In this document: one piece after another, positions 35,790 to 43,923 of the stretch
Numbering within the stretch: the stretch's first letter is position 1
Layout of the letters: each line of letters begins with the position of its first letter
Assembly (NCBI RefSeq): GCF_015776785.2
Contig: NZ_LFMD02000002.1
Span: 1,487,329-1,551,328 of the forward strand
Direction: 5' to 3'
Origin: Kitasatospora sp. SUK 42
GTDB lineage: Bacteria; Actinomycetota; Actinomycetes; Streptomycetales; Streptomycetaceae
DNA: 64,000 nucleotides
The notes under the pieces: model-generated
Database searches by the model: none
The model's input: only the letters and a program-made list of their open reading frames with translations
What the model was told of the DNA's origin: nothing
Position numbers and translations under genes: made by a program

Positions 35790-35921
35790 GTGGGCCTGGG
35801 CCCCCGCGGAAGTCCGGTCGAGCTCGGCGAGGTGCGCGAGCGGATGGCCTACGCGCGGTCGACCGGCGAGCCGTTCGCGCGTGCGCCGGTCAGCCCCGAA
35901 CTTCCCTGGCGTCGCGGCTAG
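35790..35921 (+). CDS. Possible 43-residue protein
   Basis: A GTG frame immediately after the siderophore-binding gene reads MGLGPRGSPVELGEVRERMAY and ends in PELPWRRG. It has a charged helix-like centre and no hydrophobic stretch. Its stop shares the four bases CTAG (35918-35921) with the stop of the convergent AraC gene. The sequence is not one I recognise, no RBS is evident, and the frame may be chance. Confidence 0.35.
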   Translation: MGLGPRGSPVELGEVRERMAYARSTGEPFARAPVSPELPWRRG

Positions 35922-36727
35922 TTGGCGCTGACATAGCGGCCCGGGGAGACACCGACGGCGGCCGTGAAATCCCGGGTGAGGTGGGCCTGGTCCGCGTACC
36001 CGAGTTCGGCGGCGAGTGCGGCCAGGTCCAGCCCGCCGTCCGTACGGGCCCGTTCGGCGGCCTCGTGGAGGCGGGCGCGGCGCAGCACCCACTTCGGGGA
36101 GGCGCCGACGTACTCGGCGAACAGGCGCTGGAGACGGCGGACGGTCAGGCCGAGTTCGCGGGCCAGCTCGTCCACCCGGCACAGGTCCGGCGAGCCGGTG
36201 ATCCGGTCCACCACGGCGGCGACCTCCTCGGCGACCGGGTCGGGCGCGGGGAGGCGGGGGCGGAGGAAGGCGTCGGCGCGCCGGGCCTCCGGTTCGCCGC
36301 CGAGCGGTCCCCCGTCGAGCAACTCCTCGTTGAGCCGGTCCGCCTCGGGCCCGAAGTACTCGGCGGCGGGGACGGACCGGTCGGCGAGGTCGCCCACCGG
36401 GTGCCCGGCGAACGGGCGGAAGGCTCCGGGGCGGAACCGCGCGCCCAGCACGTGCCCGGCACCCTCCAGGCGGCGGACGAACACCGAGCGGTCCACCCCG
36501 TACACCCGGGCGCGCGGGGCCTCGAAGACCAGGTGGACGTTGGGGTGGGCGAGCACCTTCTGCTCGTACGGGGCGTGGCCGGTCAGGTCCCAGCGGACCA
36601 GCCAGTAGTACTCGACGAACCGCGCCACGTCGGGGGCGGGGGCGAGCCGGTCCACGCTGATCAGCTCGGCCGCCCGGGCGGGGTGGAGCACGCCGCGGCC
36701 GAGGTGGGGAGGGTGCGGGGAGGCCAT
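35918..36727 (-). CDS. AraC family transcriptional regulator
   Basis: 269 residues. The N-terminal ~140 residues are a DUF6597-like sensor (RFVEYYWLVRWDLTGHAPYEQKVLAHPNVHLVFE), followed by a C-terminal double helix-turn-helix: VDELARELGLTVRRLQRLFAEYVGASPKWVLRRARLHEAAER and LAALAAELGYADQAHLTRDFTAAVGVSPGRYVS. It is divergent from the TIGR03086 gene (65 bp), which is a likely target. Its stop overlaps the small frame on the other strand. Confidence 0.93.
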   Translation of the reverse strand: MASPHPPHLGRGVLHPARAAELISVDRLAPAPDVARFVEYYWLVRWDLTGHAPYEQKVLAHPNVHLVFEAPRARVYGVDRSVFVRRLEGAGHVLGARFRPGAFRPFAGHPVGDLADRSVPAAEYFGPEADRLNEELLDGGPLGGEPEARRADAFLRPRLPAPDPVAEEVAAVVDRITGSPDLCRVDELARELGLTVRRLQRLFAEYVGASPKWVLRRARLHEAAERARTDGGLDLAALAAELGYADQAHLTRDFTAAVGVSPGRYVSAN

Positions 36728-36792
36728 GCGGGCCAGGCTAGTCGTCGCGTTTCTTCAAGACCGGGCGGCGGGGCCGTCGGCAGGATCGGGGC

Positions 36793-37374
36793 ATGAACGC
36801 TCACCACCCGATGCACCCCCTCCTGGCCCGGGCCGCCTCCGTCGCGGCCGGCGTCGCCGCCGCCGTCCCGGCCGGCCTGCCGCTGGACGGGCCGACGCCC
36901 TGCGCGGAGTTCGACGCCCGCGCCCTGATCAACCACTGGGTGCTCTACACCTCGCACGGCCTGGAGCACCGGGCACGGCGGGTCGACCTCCCCGGGGAGC
37001 TGATCGCGCGGGACTTCACGGCGGACGCCGACTGGCGCGAGGCGTACGCGGCGCAGCTGGAGCGGGCGGTCGCGGCCTGGGAGGATCCGGCGGCCTGGGA
37101 GGGGGACGTCGACCTGGGCGGTTCGCCGTTCCCGGCGGTGGGGATCGCCCGGATGCTGGTCCTGGAGCTGCTGCTGCACGGCTGGGACGTCGCCCGGGCG
37201 ACCGGCGGGCGGATCGAGGTCGACGAGGAACTCGCCCTGCTGGCCGGGGAGATCGTGGCGGAGAACGCCGAACTGTTCCGCCAGTACGGGGGCTTCGCCG
37301 ACCCGGTGGCACTGCTGGACACCGCCTCGGCATGGGAGCGGGCGCTGGCCGCCTCCGGGCGCGATCCGAGGTGA
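36793..37374 (+). CDS. TIGR03086 family (DinB-like) metal-binding protein
   Basis: 193 residues. It has a four-helix DinB/mycothiol-dependent-transferase core: PTPCAEFDARALINHWVLYTSHGLEHRARR carries the first metal-binding His, and MLVLELLLHGWDVARATG carries the second His-x-W-D element typical of TIGR03086/maleylpyruvate isomerase-like proteins. Members may use mycothiol as cofactor; the reaction is not known here. It is controlled presumably by the divergent AraC regulator. Confidence 0.85.
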   Translation: MNAHHPMHPLLARAASVAAGVAAAVPAGLPLDGPTPCAEFDARALINHWVLYTSHGLEHRARRVDLPGELIARDFTADADWREAYAAQLERAVAAWEDPAAWEGDVDLGGSPFPAVGIARMLVLELLLHGWDVARATGGRIEVDEELALLAGEIVAENAELFRQYGGFADPVALLDTASAWERALAASGRDPR

Positions 37375-37572
37375 CCGCAGCGGCGAACTCGTCGGTGTCC
37401 GTCATGGCTTGACTGACGGTCAGGGACGTTTCCAGGCCAAGTTCATGACGTGACCATGGCGCCGTATTCAACCCGTTCCGGCTCCGGCTAGGGTCGCTCC
37501 TGCTCCACAACCCCGGCGCCACACGGCCGTCGTGCGGTGCCCTATGGACCTGCCCGATAGGACTGATGTGAA

Positions 37573-38346
37573 GTGAACGAAACGCATCACCGCCTGCAGG
37601 AACGTCCTTCGAAAACAAGCCTCCTGAGCCGCCTCGCCTCCATCGCGAGGGTCATCGCACTGATGGTGGCCGCCCTCACCGGCCTCTCCGCCGGCACCGC
37701 CAGTGCCGCCCCCGCGGCCGACGGCGGCGCCCGGCACGTCGCCTCGTCCGGGGCCGCCGCCCGGCCCGCCGCACCCGGTCTCGCCGGAGCCGGATGGATC
37801 TGTCGGGGCGCACCCGTCACTCCGGGCTACGTGCTCACCATGCACACGAACAACGGCTGCAACGGGGCCGGCATGTGGTACCAGCAGCCCGTGCGGGACG
37901 GGATCTGGACCTGCGCCACCTCGCCGATCCCGGCCGGGTACGTGCTCTCCGGCCACAACCCCACCGGCTGCGACGGCTACGACTCCTGGTACATGCGGCT
38001 GCCCGTCGACGGCCTGTGGACCTGCGGCACCTCGCCGATCCCGCCCGGCTGGGTGATCACCGCCCACCAGGGCAACGGCATGGGCTGCGCCAACATCGAC
38101 GCCTGGCTCATGAACCGGGCCCGGGACGGCCAGTGGACCTGCGCCGGTTCGCCGATCTGGCCCGGGTACGTGAACACCAACCACCAGCTGAACGGCTGCG
38201 GCGGGATCGGCTCCTGGTTCACGCAGCTGGCCCGGCCCGGGCTGTGGGTCTGCCCCTACCAGCCCATCCCGGCCGGCTACCACACCACCACCTGGAACGG
38301 CTCCTACTGCGGCGGCGTGGGCGCCTGGCTCCTCGTGCGCAACTGA
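37573..38346 (+). CDS. Secreted protein made of five Cys-paired repeats
   Basis: 257 residues. The signal peptide runs from basic residues through ARVIALMVAALTGLSAGTASA, cleaved near 46. After an Ala-rich linker there are five consecutive repeats at 74-110, 111-147, 148-186, 187-223 and 224-257, with the plan W-x-C-x4-P-I-x-x-G-Y followed by C and W. Every repeat has exactly two Cys, spaced 19 residues (21 in the third), ten in all; the rest of the protein has none. Each unit is therefore probably a small disulfide-stabilised module rich in Trp/Gly/Asn, suggesting a wall- or glycan-binding role. I recognise no family. The start is GTG 37573 without a strong RBS; a perfect terminator follows. 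Confidence 0.85.
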   Translation: MNETHHRLQERPSKTSLLSRLASIARVIALMVAALTGLSAGTASAAPAADGGARHVASSGAAARPAAPGLAGAGWICRGAPVTPGYVLTMHTNNGCNGAGMWYQQPVRDGIWTCATSPIPAGYVLSGHNPTGCDGYDSWYMRLPVDGLWTCGTSPIPPGWVITAHQGNGMGCANIDAWLMNRARDGQWTCAGSPIWPGYVNTNHQLNGCGGIGSWFTQLARPGLWVCPYQPIPAGYHTTTWNGSYCGGVGAWLLVRN

Positions 38347-38355
38347 CGACCTGAA

Positions 38356-38400
38356 GGCCCGGCGTGGGAGGGGCCGCGTGCGCCCCTCCCACGCCGGGCC
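38356..38400. terminator. Terminator after the five-repeat gene
   Basis: Perfect 18-bp arms (38356-38373 and 38383-38400) with a 9-nt loop. It is 10 nt after the stop of the repeat protein and 68 nt from the end of the convergent lysR gene, so it may stop both. Confidence 0.92.
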
Positions 38401-38467
38401 GGTTCGCGTTCCGGGCGTTCCCCGCCGTGGCTTCGGCCGCGGCTTCGGCCGTACTCCCGACCGCGTC

Positions 38468-39334
38468 TCAGCGCAGTGCCGCCTGGAGCTTCGCGCGGAG
38501 CAGGCGTACGGCCGGGGACTGCTGGTCGCGGCGGGCGATGAGGCCGAGCCGGGCGTGCGTGGCGGCGTCGGCGAGCGGGACGGCCCGCAGACCGGCGCCG
38601 GCGGAGGAGGCGCTGAGGACGGCCACGCCCGCGCCGCGTTCGGCGAGGCGGAGCAGAGCGGCTGGGGAGCTCGCGTCGATGTCCACGCGCGGGTCGACGC
38701 CCCGGCGGCGGCAGGAGTCCTCGTAGGCGGCGCGGATGCCGGTGCCCGAGGAGAGGCAGAGGATCTTCTCGCCCCGGAGGTCGGTGAGTCGGAGCTTCGC
38801 CCGGTCGAGGGGGTGGCCGACGGGGAGGACGGCGGCGATCGGCTCGTCGATGACGACGGTGCTCTCCAGGCCGGACGCGACCTCGCCCGCGTAGCCGATC
38901 AGCGCCAGGTCGAGGGAGCCGGCCAGGACCTGCGACTGGAGGTCGTCGGAGTGGCCCTCGTGCAGGCTGAGTTCGATGCCGGGGTGAGTGCGGCCGAGGT
39001 CGGCGACGGTGTCCAGGAAGGGCGGGATCGAGCAGCCCGTGATCATGCCGAGCCGGACCCGGCCACGGACGGCCTCGGCGAACTCGGCGGCGGTGTGCTG
39101 GATGGCGTCGAGGGTGGCCAGGGCGTTCTTGGCCAGTGGAAGCACGGCCTCGCCCGCGGGGGTGAGGCGGACCTGGCGGCCGGAGCGGTCGAGGAGCTGC
39201 TGCCCCAACTCGCGTTCCAACTTCGCCACCTGGGTGCTGATGCCGGACTGGCTGACGTGCAGGCGATGGGCGGCGGCGGTGAAGGTGCCCTCGTCGGCGA
39301 CGGCGGCGAAGTAGCGCAGCTGATGCATTTCCAT
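38468..39334 (-). CDS. LysR family transcriptional regulator
   Basis: 288 residues. The N-terminal winged helix is MEMHQLRYFAAVADEGTFTAAAHRLHVSQSGISTQVAKLERELGQQLLDRSGRQVRLTPAGE, followed by the effector-binding periplasmic-like domain. It is divergent from a small NTF2-like gene (71 bp), the usual arrangement for a LysR regulator and its target. Candidate GATAG/CTATC sites lie in the shared spacer. Confidence 0.94.
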   Translation of the reverse strand: MEMHQLRYFAAVADEGTFTAAAHRLHVSQSGISTQVAKLERELGQQLLDRSGRQVRLTPAGEAVLPLAKNALATLDAIQHTAAEFAEAVRGRVRLGMITGCSIPPFLDTVADLGRTHPGIELSLHEGHSDDLQSQVLAGSLDLALIGYAGEVASGLESTVVIDEPIAAVLPVGHPLDRAKLRLTDLRGEKILCLSSGTGIRAAYEDSCRRRGVDPRVDIDASSPAALLRLAERGAGVAVLSASSAGAGLRAVPLADAATHARLGLIARRDQQSPAVRLLRAKLQAALR

Positions 39335-39344
39335 AACTGTTGAT

Positions 39345-39366
39345 GATAGCTGGCATCGGATCTATC
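39345..39366. promoter_or_regulatory. Candidate LysR binding site
   Basis: GATAG-N12-CTATC in the 71-bp spacer between the divergent lysR and NTF2-like genes, with an extra GATAG at 39376-39380. The patch is clearly AT-richer than its surroundings. It fits a LysR recognition plus activation site but is only a pattern match. Confidence 0.45.
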
Positions 39367-39405
39367 TGTTGGACGGATAGCCGAGGTGGTCGGGAGGATG
39401 GGGGC

Positions 39406-39774
39406 ATGACGACGACGAGGAATGCGCGTGAGCTTGCCGAGACCTACTTCACCGCCTGGGAGGCAGGCGAGTTCGAGACCATGCGGGGGCTGCTGGCCGA
39501 GGATGTCGACTTCGTCGGGGCGCTGGGGACGGCGTCGGGAGTGGAGGAGGTACTGGCCGGGCTGAAGGGGCTCGGGCAGGTGCTGGAGAAGATCGACGTG
39601 AAGGTGCGGGTGGCCGAGGGCGACGAGGTGATCACCTGGTTCGACCTGTGCACCGGCATCGCGCCGCCGGCGCCGACGGCGAACTGGATGCACGTGGAGG
39701 GCGGGAAGATCGTCCGGATCCGGGTGACGTTCGACCCGCGCGGGCTGCTGGCGGGCTTCGAGAAGCAGGGCTGA
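39406..39774 (+). CDS. NTF2/SnoaL-like protein
   Basis: 122 residues: ARELAETYFTAWEAGEFETMRGLLAEDVDFVGALGTASGVEEVLAGLKGL, then the beta sheet WFDLCTGIAPPAPTANWMHVEGGKIVRIRVTFDPR. This is the SnoaL-like/NTF2 cone fold, used by small isomerases, hydrolases and ligand-binding proteins. The start at ATG 39406 follows GGGAGGATGGGGGC. Its substrate is unknown; divergent lysR suggests inducible expression. Confidence 0.85.
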   Translation: MTTTRNARELAETYFTAWEAGEFETMRGLLAEDVDFVGALGTASGVEEVLAGLKGLGQVLEKIDVKVRVAEGDEVITWFDLCTGIAPPAPTANWMHVEGGKIVRIRVTFDPRGLLAGFEKQG

Positions 39775-39831
39775 GCAGCACCGGAACGGGTGGAGCCGGG
39801 CCAGGTTGCCGTGGCCCGGCCACCCGATCAC

Positions 39832-41016
39832 TCAGCGGCAGAGGGCCGCGTCAGCCGCGTCCGCGACGCGCTGCTTGACCTCGTGCGACGGAAGCGTGGT
39901 CACCGCGATGTTCGCGGCGCGGCCGTCCTCCGTCACACCACCGCGCGTGGTGTAACCGGGGAGACTGCCGCCGTGCCCCCACGAGAGTCCCCCGCAGGGA
40001 AGCGGGTGGCTCTCGATGCCCAGGCCGTAGCGGGCGCCGGGGCCCATGTACTCGGCCGGGATGGTGGTCCGCATCTGGGTGAGCTGCGCCGGGGGCAGCA
40101 GCTCTCCGCCGATCAGGGCGGAGAAGAAACGGTTCAGATCCGTGTTGGTGGACACCATGGCCCCTGCGGCCCACGCCCAGGACGGGTCCATCTCCGTGAT
40201 GTCCTGCAACGGATCGCCCGGCTTCTCCGACAGGTAGCCGTGCGGGTGGCGCTCACGGATGGTCATGTCCCCCTGAGCGGGGAAGTACGTGTGGCGCAGA
40301 CCGATCCGGTCGATCACGCGCTTGGTGATCTCCTCCCCCACGGGCCGCCCGGTCACCTTCTGCACGATCAGGCCGGCCACCACGTAACCCGTGTTGCTGT
40401 ACTTCCATCCCGCTCCGGGGGCGAAGTCGGGCTTGTGCGCGAGGGCGACATCGAGCAGGGCGCGCGGCTCGATGTACTGGTCGGCGCCGGACATCTCAAG
40501 GAACGACGTGTAGTCCGCAAGTCCGCTGGTGTGCTGGAGGATCTGCCGGACGGTGATGTTCCGCCCGTCGATGCCGTCCCCGTGGACGAGGCCGGGCAGG
40601 TAGGTGTCGACGGAGGCGTCCAGATCCACCTTGCCCTCCGCCACGAGCTGGAGGACGACGACCGCGACGAAGGTCTTGGTGTTGCTGCCGATCCTGATCT
40701 GCCCGTCGACGGGTACCTTCGCCCCGTTCGCCAGATCGCCCACGCCCGCCGTGTAGTTGCGGGTGCGACCGTCCCGACCACGGACGGCCGCCAGCACCCC
40801 GGGCTGACCGTCGTCGGCGACCAGGGCGTTCAACCGCTGCTGGACCACATCCGTCCTCGCGAGGCCGGGGCCGTCTCCGGACGCGGCGACAGCCGGCGGA
40901 GCGAGCGACCCCAGAGTGAGGGCTCCGGCGGCCACGGCGACGGCGGCGGCCACCGCTCCGCGGCGAGCGGAGCGGAACCGGTACGGGGCAGGCGAGTTCA
41001 CGAGGCGACTCCTCAA
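39832..41016 (-). CDS. Secreted serine hydrolase (beta-lactamase/DD-peptidase fold)
   Basis: 394 residues. The signal peptide AVAAAVAVAAGALTLGSLAPPAVAA is cleaved near residue 45. The three penicillin-recognising motifs are present: SxxK as Ser111-Asn-Thr-Lys114, YxN as Tyr206-Ser-Asn208, and HGG at His348-350 in place of KTG. This set is typical of class C-like D-alanyl-D-alanine carboxypeptidases, D-aminopeptidases and esterases. It acts outside the cell. It is convergent with the NTF2-like gene. Confidence 0.93.
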   Translation of the reverse strand: MRSRLVNSPAPYRFRSARRGAVAAAVAVAAGALTLGSLAPPAVAASGDGPGLARTDVVQQRLNALVADDGQPGVLAAVRGRDGRTRNYTAGVGDLANGAKVPVDGQIRIGSNTKTFVAVVVLQLVAEGKVDLDASVDTYLPGLVHGDGIDGRNITVRQILQHTSGLADYTSFLEMSGADQYIEPRALLDVALAHKPDFAPGAGWKYSNTGYVVAGLIVQKVTGRPVGEEITKRVIDRIGLRHTYFPAQGDMTIRERHPHGYLSEKPGDPLQDITEMDPSWAWAAGAMVSTNTDLNRFFSALIGGELLPPAQLTQMRTTIPAEYMGPGARYGLGIESHPLPCGGLSWGHGGSLPGYTTRGGVTEDGRAANIAVTTLPSHEVKQRVADAADAALCR

Positions 41017-41380
41017 ACGGGGCGTGCACGATGCGCCGGGACTCCCGGCCCGCTCAGGACATCACGCGACCGCGCGAGCCGCCGTCGCCATCGAGGACGA
41101 CCGCCCTCCGCCCGCATCGTCCTGACGGCGTATCGGAAACCGAGACCAGGGGCTGAGCCGGGCGGCTTGACGCACTCCCACGCGCATCGCCACACGCGAG
41201 CGCCCCCGTCACTCGGACGGACGATGCTGCGCACACGATGTGGTGCCCTACCTTTGCGTTGCTCCGGCCAGCCGGCCCGTCGGTCCGTCAACTCGTCGGC
41301 CAACCTGCGGACATCACGCAGGCGGGACGCCCGACGTCCAGCCGGTCGGCCCTTCGCACCGCTGTCCCCTGGAGGGATCC

Positions 41381-41947
41381 ATGTCCTCATCGCGCCTGTC
41401 CGCCGCCGCCATGACCGTGGCCGCCATGCTGGCCATCGGCTCGCCGACCTCCGCCCGGACCCCCAGCCGCTTCGACGACGGCAGCTTCGAGTACCCCCGG
41501 GCGCCCGTCAACCTCTTCACCCCGTACTACCCGGGGCAGTCCATCGGCCCCTGGCTGGTCACCGGCCAGACCGTCGACCTGATCGGCCAGGGCACCTGGC
41601 AGGCCACCGAAGGCGACCAGTCCGTCGACCTCAACGCCGCCGGCGCCGTGAACCAGACCTTCACCACGACACCCGGCACCACCTACACCGTGACGTACGC
41701 CCTCGCCGGCAACCCGGACAACAATCCCCCGGTGAAGACGGGCAAGGCCCTCGTCGACGGCCAGGACCGCCAGGACTTCTCCTTCGACACCACCGGCAGG
41801 TCACACGCCGACATGGGCTACGCGAGGCGCCAGTTCACCTTCGTCGCCGCCAACCCCACCACGGAGCTCACCTTCGCCAGCACCACCGGCGCCGACCACC
41901 ACGGCCCCGTCATCGACGACGTCCTCGTCACCGCCGGCTCCCCCTGA
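41381..41947 (+). CDS. Exported DUF642/choice-of-anchor C protein
   Basis: 188 residues. A short signal peptide (AAAMTVAAMLAIGSPTSA) is followed by one beta-sandwich domain: FDDGSFEYPRAPVNLFTPYYPGQSIGPWLVTGQTVDLI, then VDLNAAGAVNQTFTTTPGTTYTVTYALAGNP and PVIDDVLVTAG. These are hallmarks of the DUF642 / 'choice-of-anchor C' domain, a galactose-binding-like fold known from plant walls and bacterial secreted proteins. It has no C-terminal sorting anchor here. GGAGGG lies 5 nt before the ATG. Confidence 0.85.
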   Translation: MSSSRLSAAAMTVAAMLAIGSPTSARTPSRFDDGSFEYPRAPVNLFTPYYPGQSIGPWLVTGQTVDLIGQGTWQATEGDQSVDLNAAGAVNQTFTTTPGTTYTVTYALAGNPDNNPPVKTGKALVDGQDRQDFSFDTTGRSHADMGYARRQFTFVAANPTTELTFASTTGADHHGPVIDDVLVTAGSP

Positions 41948-41985
41948 GCACCTTCGCACGACCGGCCGGACAGAACCTGGCGGGT

Positions 41986-42579
41986 TCAGGGCCGCAGATG
42001 AGCCGTTGCCGCGCCGTCCACGGGATATGGGCGCTCTGCGGGCAGGAGCTCCCGGGCCACGGACACCTCACCGGCTCTGACGTGGGCGTGGATCGTGCGG
42101 GCGAGGTCGGTCACGTCGGTGATCGAGACCGCCCAGTCGTCCGCGTAGCAGCCCGCGGCTCGCCCGGCGAGGCCCAGCTGCAGCGAGCGGTGCGGAAGCG
42201 GCTGCAGGTGGAGGTCACGCTCGGGATCCCACTGCACCCGGGCCGGGGCCCGCTTCAACTGTCTCCTCCACGAAGCGCGGTCCTCGTGGATCCCGTGTTC
42301 GTAGTGGGTCAGGCAGGCGTGCTCCAGGGCCCACTCGAAGCCCTCGCGGGTGATCTCGACGGCGAGGACGGTCTCCTGGCCTTCGCCGGTGGCCCACCCG
42401 GAGCGGTACATCATCCACAGGAACGAGGGCTTGATCCACGTCATCCGGTCCCGCTTCCAGGCCTCGGGGAAGCGGCCGTCGCGCGCGGCCGGCAGCCCGA
42501 TCTCCGGGGTGTACGCCTGGTAGACGGTCACCGTGGAGTCGGTGTGGAGAGCGCGGATCTCATGCTTGGGCACTGTCAC
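41986..42579 (-). CDS. DUF4291 family protein
   Basis: 197 residues. MTVPKHEIRALHTDSTVTVYQAYTPEIG, AWKRDRMTWIKPSFLWMMYRSGWA and PARVQWDPERDLHLQPLPHRSLQLGLAG are characteristic of DUF4291, a family of small cytosolic proteins of unknown activity with conserved Arg/Trp/Lys-Pro-Ser-Phe residues that suggest nucleic-acid or nucleotide binding. It is divergent from the nitrilase gene (75 bp). Confidence 0.88.
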   Translation of the reverse strand: MTVPKHEIRALHTDSTVTVYQAYTPEIGLPAARDGRFPEAWKRDRMTWIKPSFLWMMYRSGWATGEGQETVLAVEITREGFEWALEHACLTHYEHGIHEDRASWRRQLKRAPARVQWDPERDLHLQPLPHRSLQLGLAGRAAGCYADDWAVSITDVTDLARTIHAHVRAGEVSVARELLPAERPYPVDGAATAHLRP

Positions 42580-42654
42580 GCCGCCCAGGGTCGGTGCTCC
42601 GGCGCGGTGCGCGCCATCGAATTACCTCCCCGGCGGCGTGCCATGCTGGGCCGC

Positions 42655-43362
42655 ATGAAGATCGCTGCCGCCCAACTGACCTGTGTCCCCGGCGACATAC
42701 CCGCCAACGTCCAGCAGCTCGCCGATCTCGCCGGGCAGGCCCGCTCGCAGGGCGCCGAACTCATCGTCTTTCCGGAGCTGGCCCTCACCGGGTACGAACT
42801 CGACGCCCTGGCCGGCGATCCCCGCCTCTGGGTCCACCCGGACGACCCCCGCCTCGACGCCCTCCGTGCCACCGGAATCACCACCGTGGTCAACTGCGCC
42901 GTCCCCACCGGCGGCCCTCTCCCCGCCATCGGCACGCTGGTCCTCGGGAGCGACGGCGAGCTGATCACCACGTACTGGAAGCAGCACCTCTACGAGAACG
43001 AGCAGGGCGTCTTCGCCCCCGGCGACCGCGACGGCCGGTTCGAGCTCGGCGGTCTCCGCTTCGCGCTCGCCACCTGCTACGACAACCACTTCCCGGACCT
43101 CACCGCCCGCGAAGCCGCCGACGGCTGCCACGTGCACCTCGCCAGCTCCCTCTACGGGACCGGCAACGGCGTCCACGAGCGGGCGACGGTCTACCCGGGC
43201 ATCGCCAAGGACCGTAACCTGCACGTCGTCCTCGCCAACCACGTCGGCCCGGCCGGCCCCTGGACCGGGTGCGGACGCTCCGCGATCTGGGCCCCGGGCG
43301 GCACCCTCCTCACCGAGGCCGACGACCGCACCACCACCGTCGCCATCGCCGACATCCCCTGA
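42655..43362 (+). CDS. Carbon-nitrogen hydrolase (nitrilase superfamily)
   Basis: 235 residues with a complete Glu41-Lys109-Cys141 catalytic triad (FPELALTGYE, TYWKQHLY, LATCYDNHFPD). It hydrolyses an amide or nitrile of unknown identity. At 235 residues it is short compared with the usual 260-300, but the fold looks complete with a final GTLLTEADDRTTTVAIADI strand. The start was placed at the second of two nearby in-frame ATGs (42643, 42655) because it aligns with the family start MKIAAAQ. Confidence 0.9.
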   Translation: MKIAAAQLTCVPGDIPANVQQLADLAGQARSQGAELIVFPELALTGYELDALAGDPRLWVHPDDPRLDALRATGITTVVNCAVPTGGPLPAIGTLVLGSDGELITTYWKQHLYENEQGVFAPGDRDGRFELGGLRFALATCYDNHFPDLTAREAADGCHVHLASSLYGTGNGVHERATVYPGIAKDRNLHVVLANHVGPAGPWTGCGRSAIWAPGGTLLTEADDRTTTVAIADIP

Positions 43363-43372
43363 GCGAACCGAA

Positions 43373-43401
43373 GCAGGAAGTCGGCGGGGCCGACTTCCTG
43401 C
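43373..43401. terminator. 29-nt hairpin, copy 1
   Basis: Perfect 13-bp stem GCAGGAAGTCGGC / GCCGACTTCCTGC with loop GGG. It lies between the convergent nitrilase and lectin-like genes, 11 nt and 19 nt from their stops, so it can terminate both. The same 29 bases recur at 44531-44559. Confidence 0.88.
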
Positions 43402-43419
43402 TCCACTGGCATTCGCCGA

Positions 43420-43674
43420 TCAGTCGGCCAGGCTGCCCCGGTACTCGACCGGGCCCTCATTCGGGAACTGGGCCGTACCCCGGAAGCTGTTGCCGTCGTC
43501 GAAGAAGGTGACGTTGCCCGCCCCCGCGTTGGGGCTGTTCCACGTGACGGTGGTCCCCGCCTCGGGAGCACCGTTACCGACAACGTCCCCACGGTTGCCG
43601 ATGCTGAGCGTGAGGGGCGAGTCCTCCTGCCAGCCCCCGCCGCCCGTGTGGATCTCCGTGTTGTACGTGGCCAT
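43420..43674 (-). CDS. Single-domain OAA-lectin-like protein
   Basis: 84 residues starting MATYNTEIHTGGGGWQED. The sequence follows one repeat of the Oscillatoria agglutinin (OAA) lectin family: YN-x-E then a Gly/Trp patch, SIGNRGDVV in the place of the conserved 'GSR' turn, and GNSFRGTAQFPNEGPVEYRGSL matching the closing 'G-T-x-x-Y-x-x-E-G-P-I-x-F' strands. OAA proteins bind high-mannose glycans and normally have two or four repeats; this has one. AAGGGGAAGAG just before 43674 supports this start over a longer frame. No signal peptide is seen, as in other OAA lectins. The family call rests on motif memory and is moderate. Confidence 0.6.
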   Translation of the reverse strand: MATYNTEIHTGGGGWQEDSPLTLSIGNRGDVVGNGAPEAGTTVTWNSPNAGAGNVTFFDDGNSFRGTAQFPNEGPVEYRGSLAD

Positions 43675-43923
43675 GCTCTTCCCCTTCCCGGTCACCGCAC
43701 CGGCGACCGGTGCGGCTACGACTGTCGGAACCGGCGCCCGGACGACGCCCGCCCGTACCAACGCCCCGACCAGCGGAAGGACACTGGCCAGACCCCCGAT
43801 CCACCACAGCGCAGTACGTCACCCCAACTCGGAATCCCCCAGCACGCTTTGCGAAGCACTGGAACCGGTGCACCCCGCGCCGCGTCGCACCGCCGTCACC
43901 TCCACTTCCGAAGGAGAGCCAGT

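Noticed and set aside
32613..36182. 1189-residue minus-strand open frame opposite the siderophore genes
   Set aside because: Antisense to four genes with clear transport motifs; Arg/Pro-rich and without family signatures.
39790..43362. 1190-residue plus-strand open frame
   Set aside because: Only the last ~235 residues (the nitrilase) are real; the rest is antisense to the serine hydrolase and DUF4231-independent flanks, including the DUF4291 gene.
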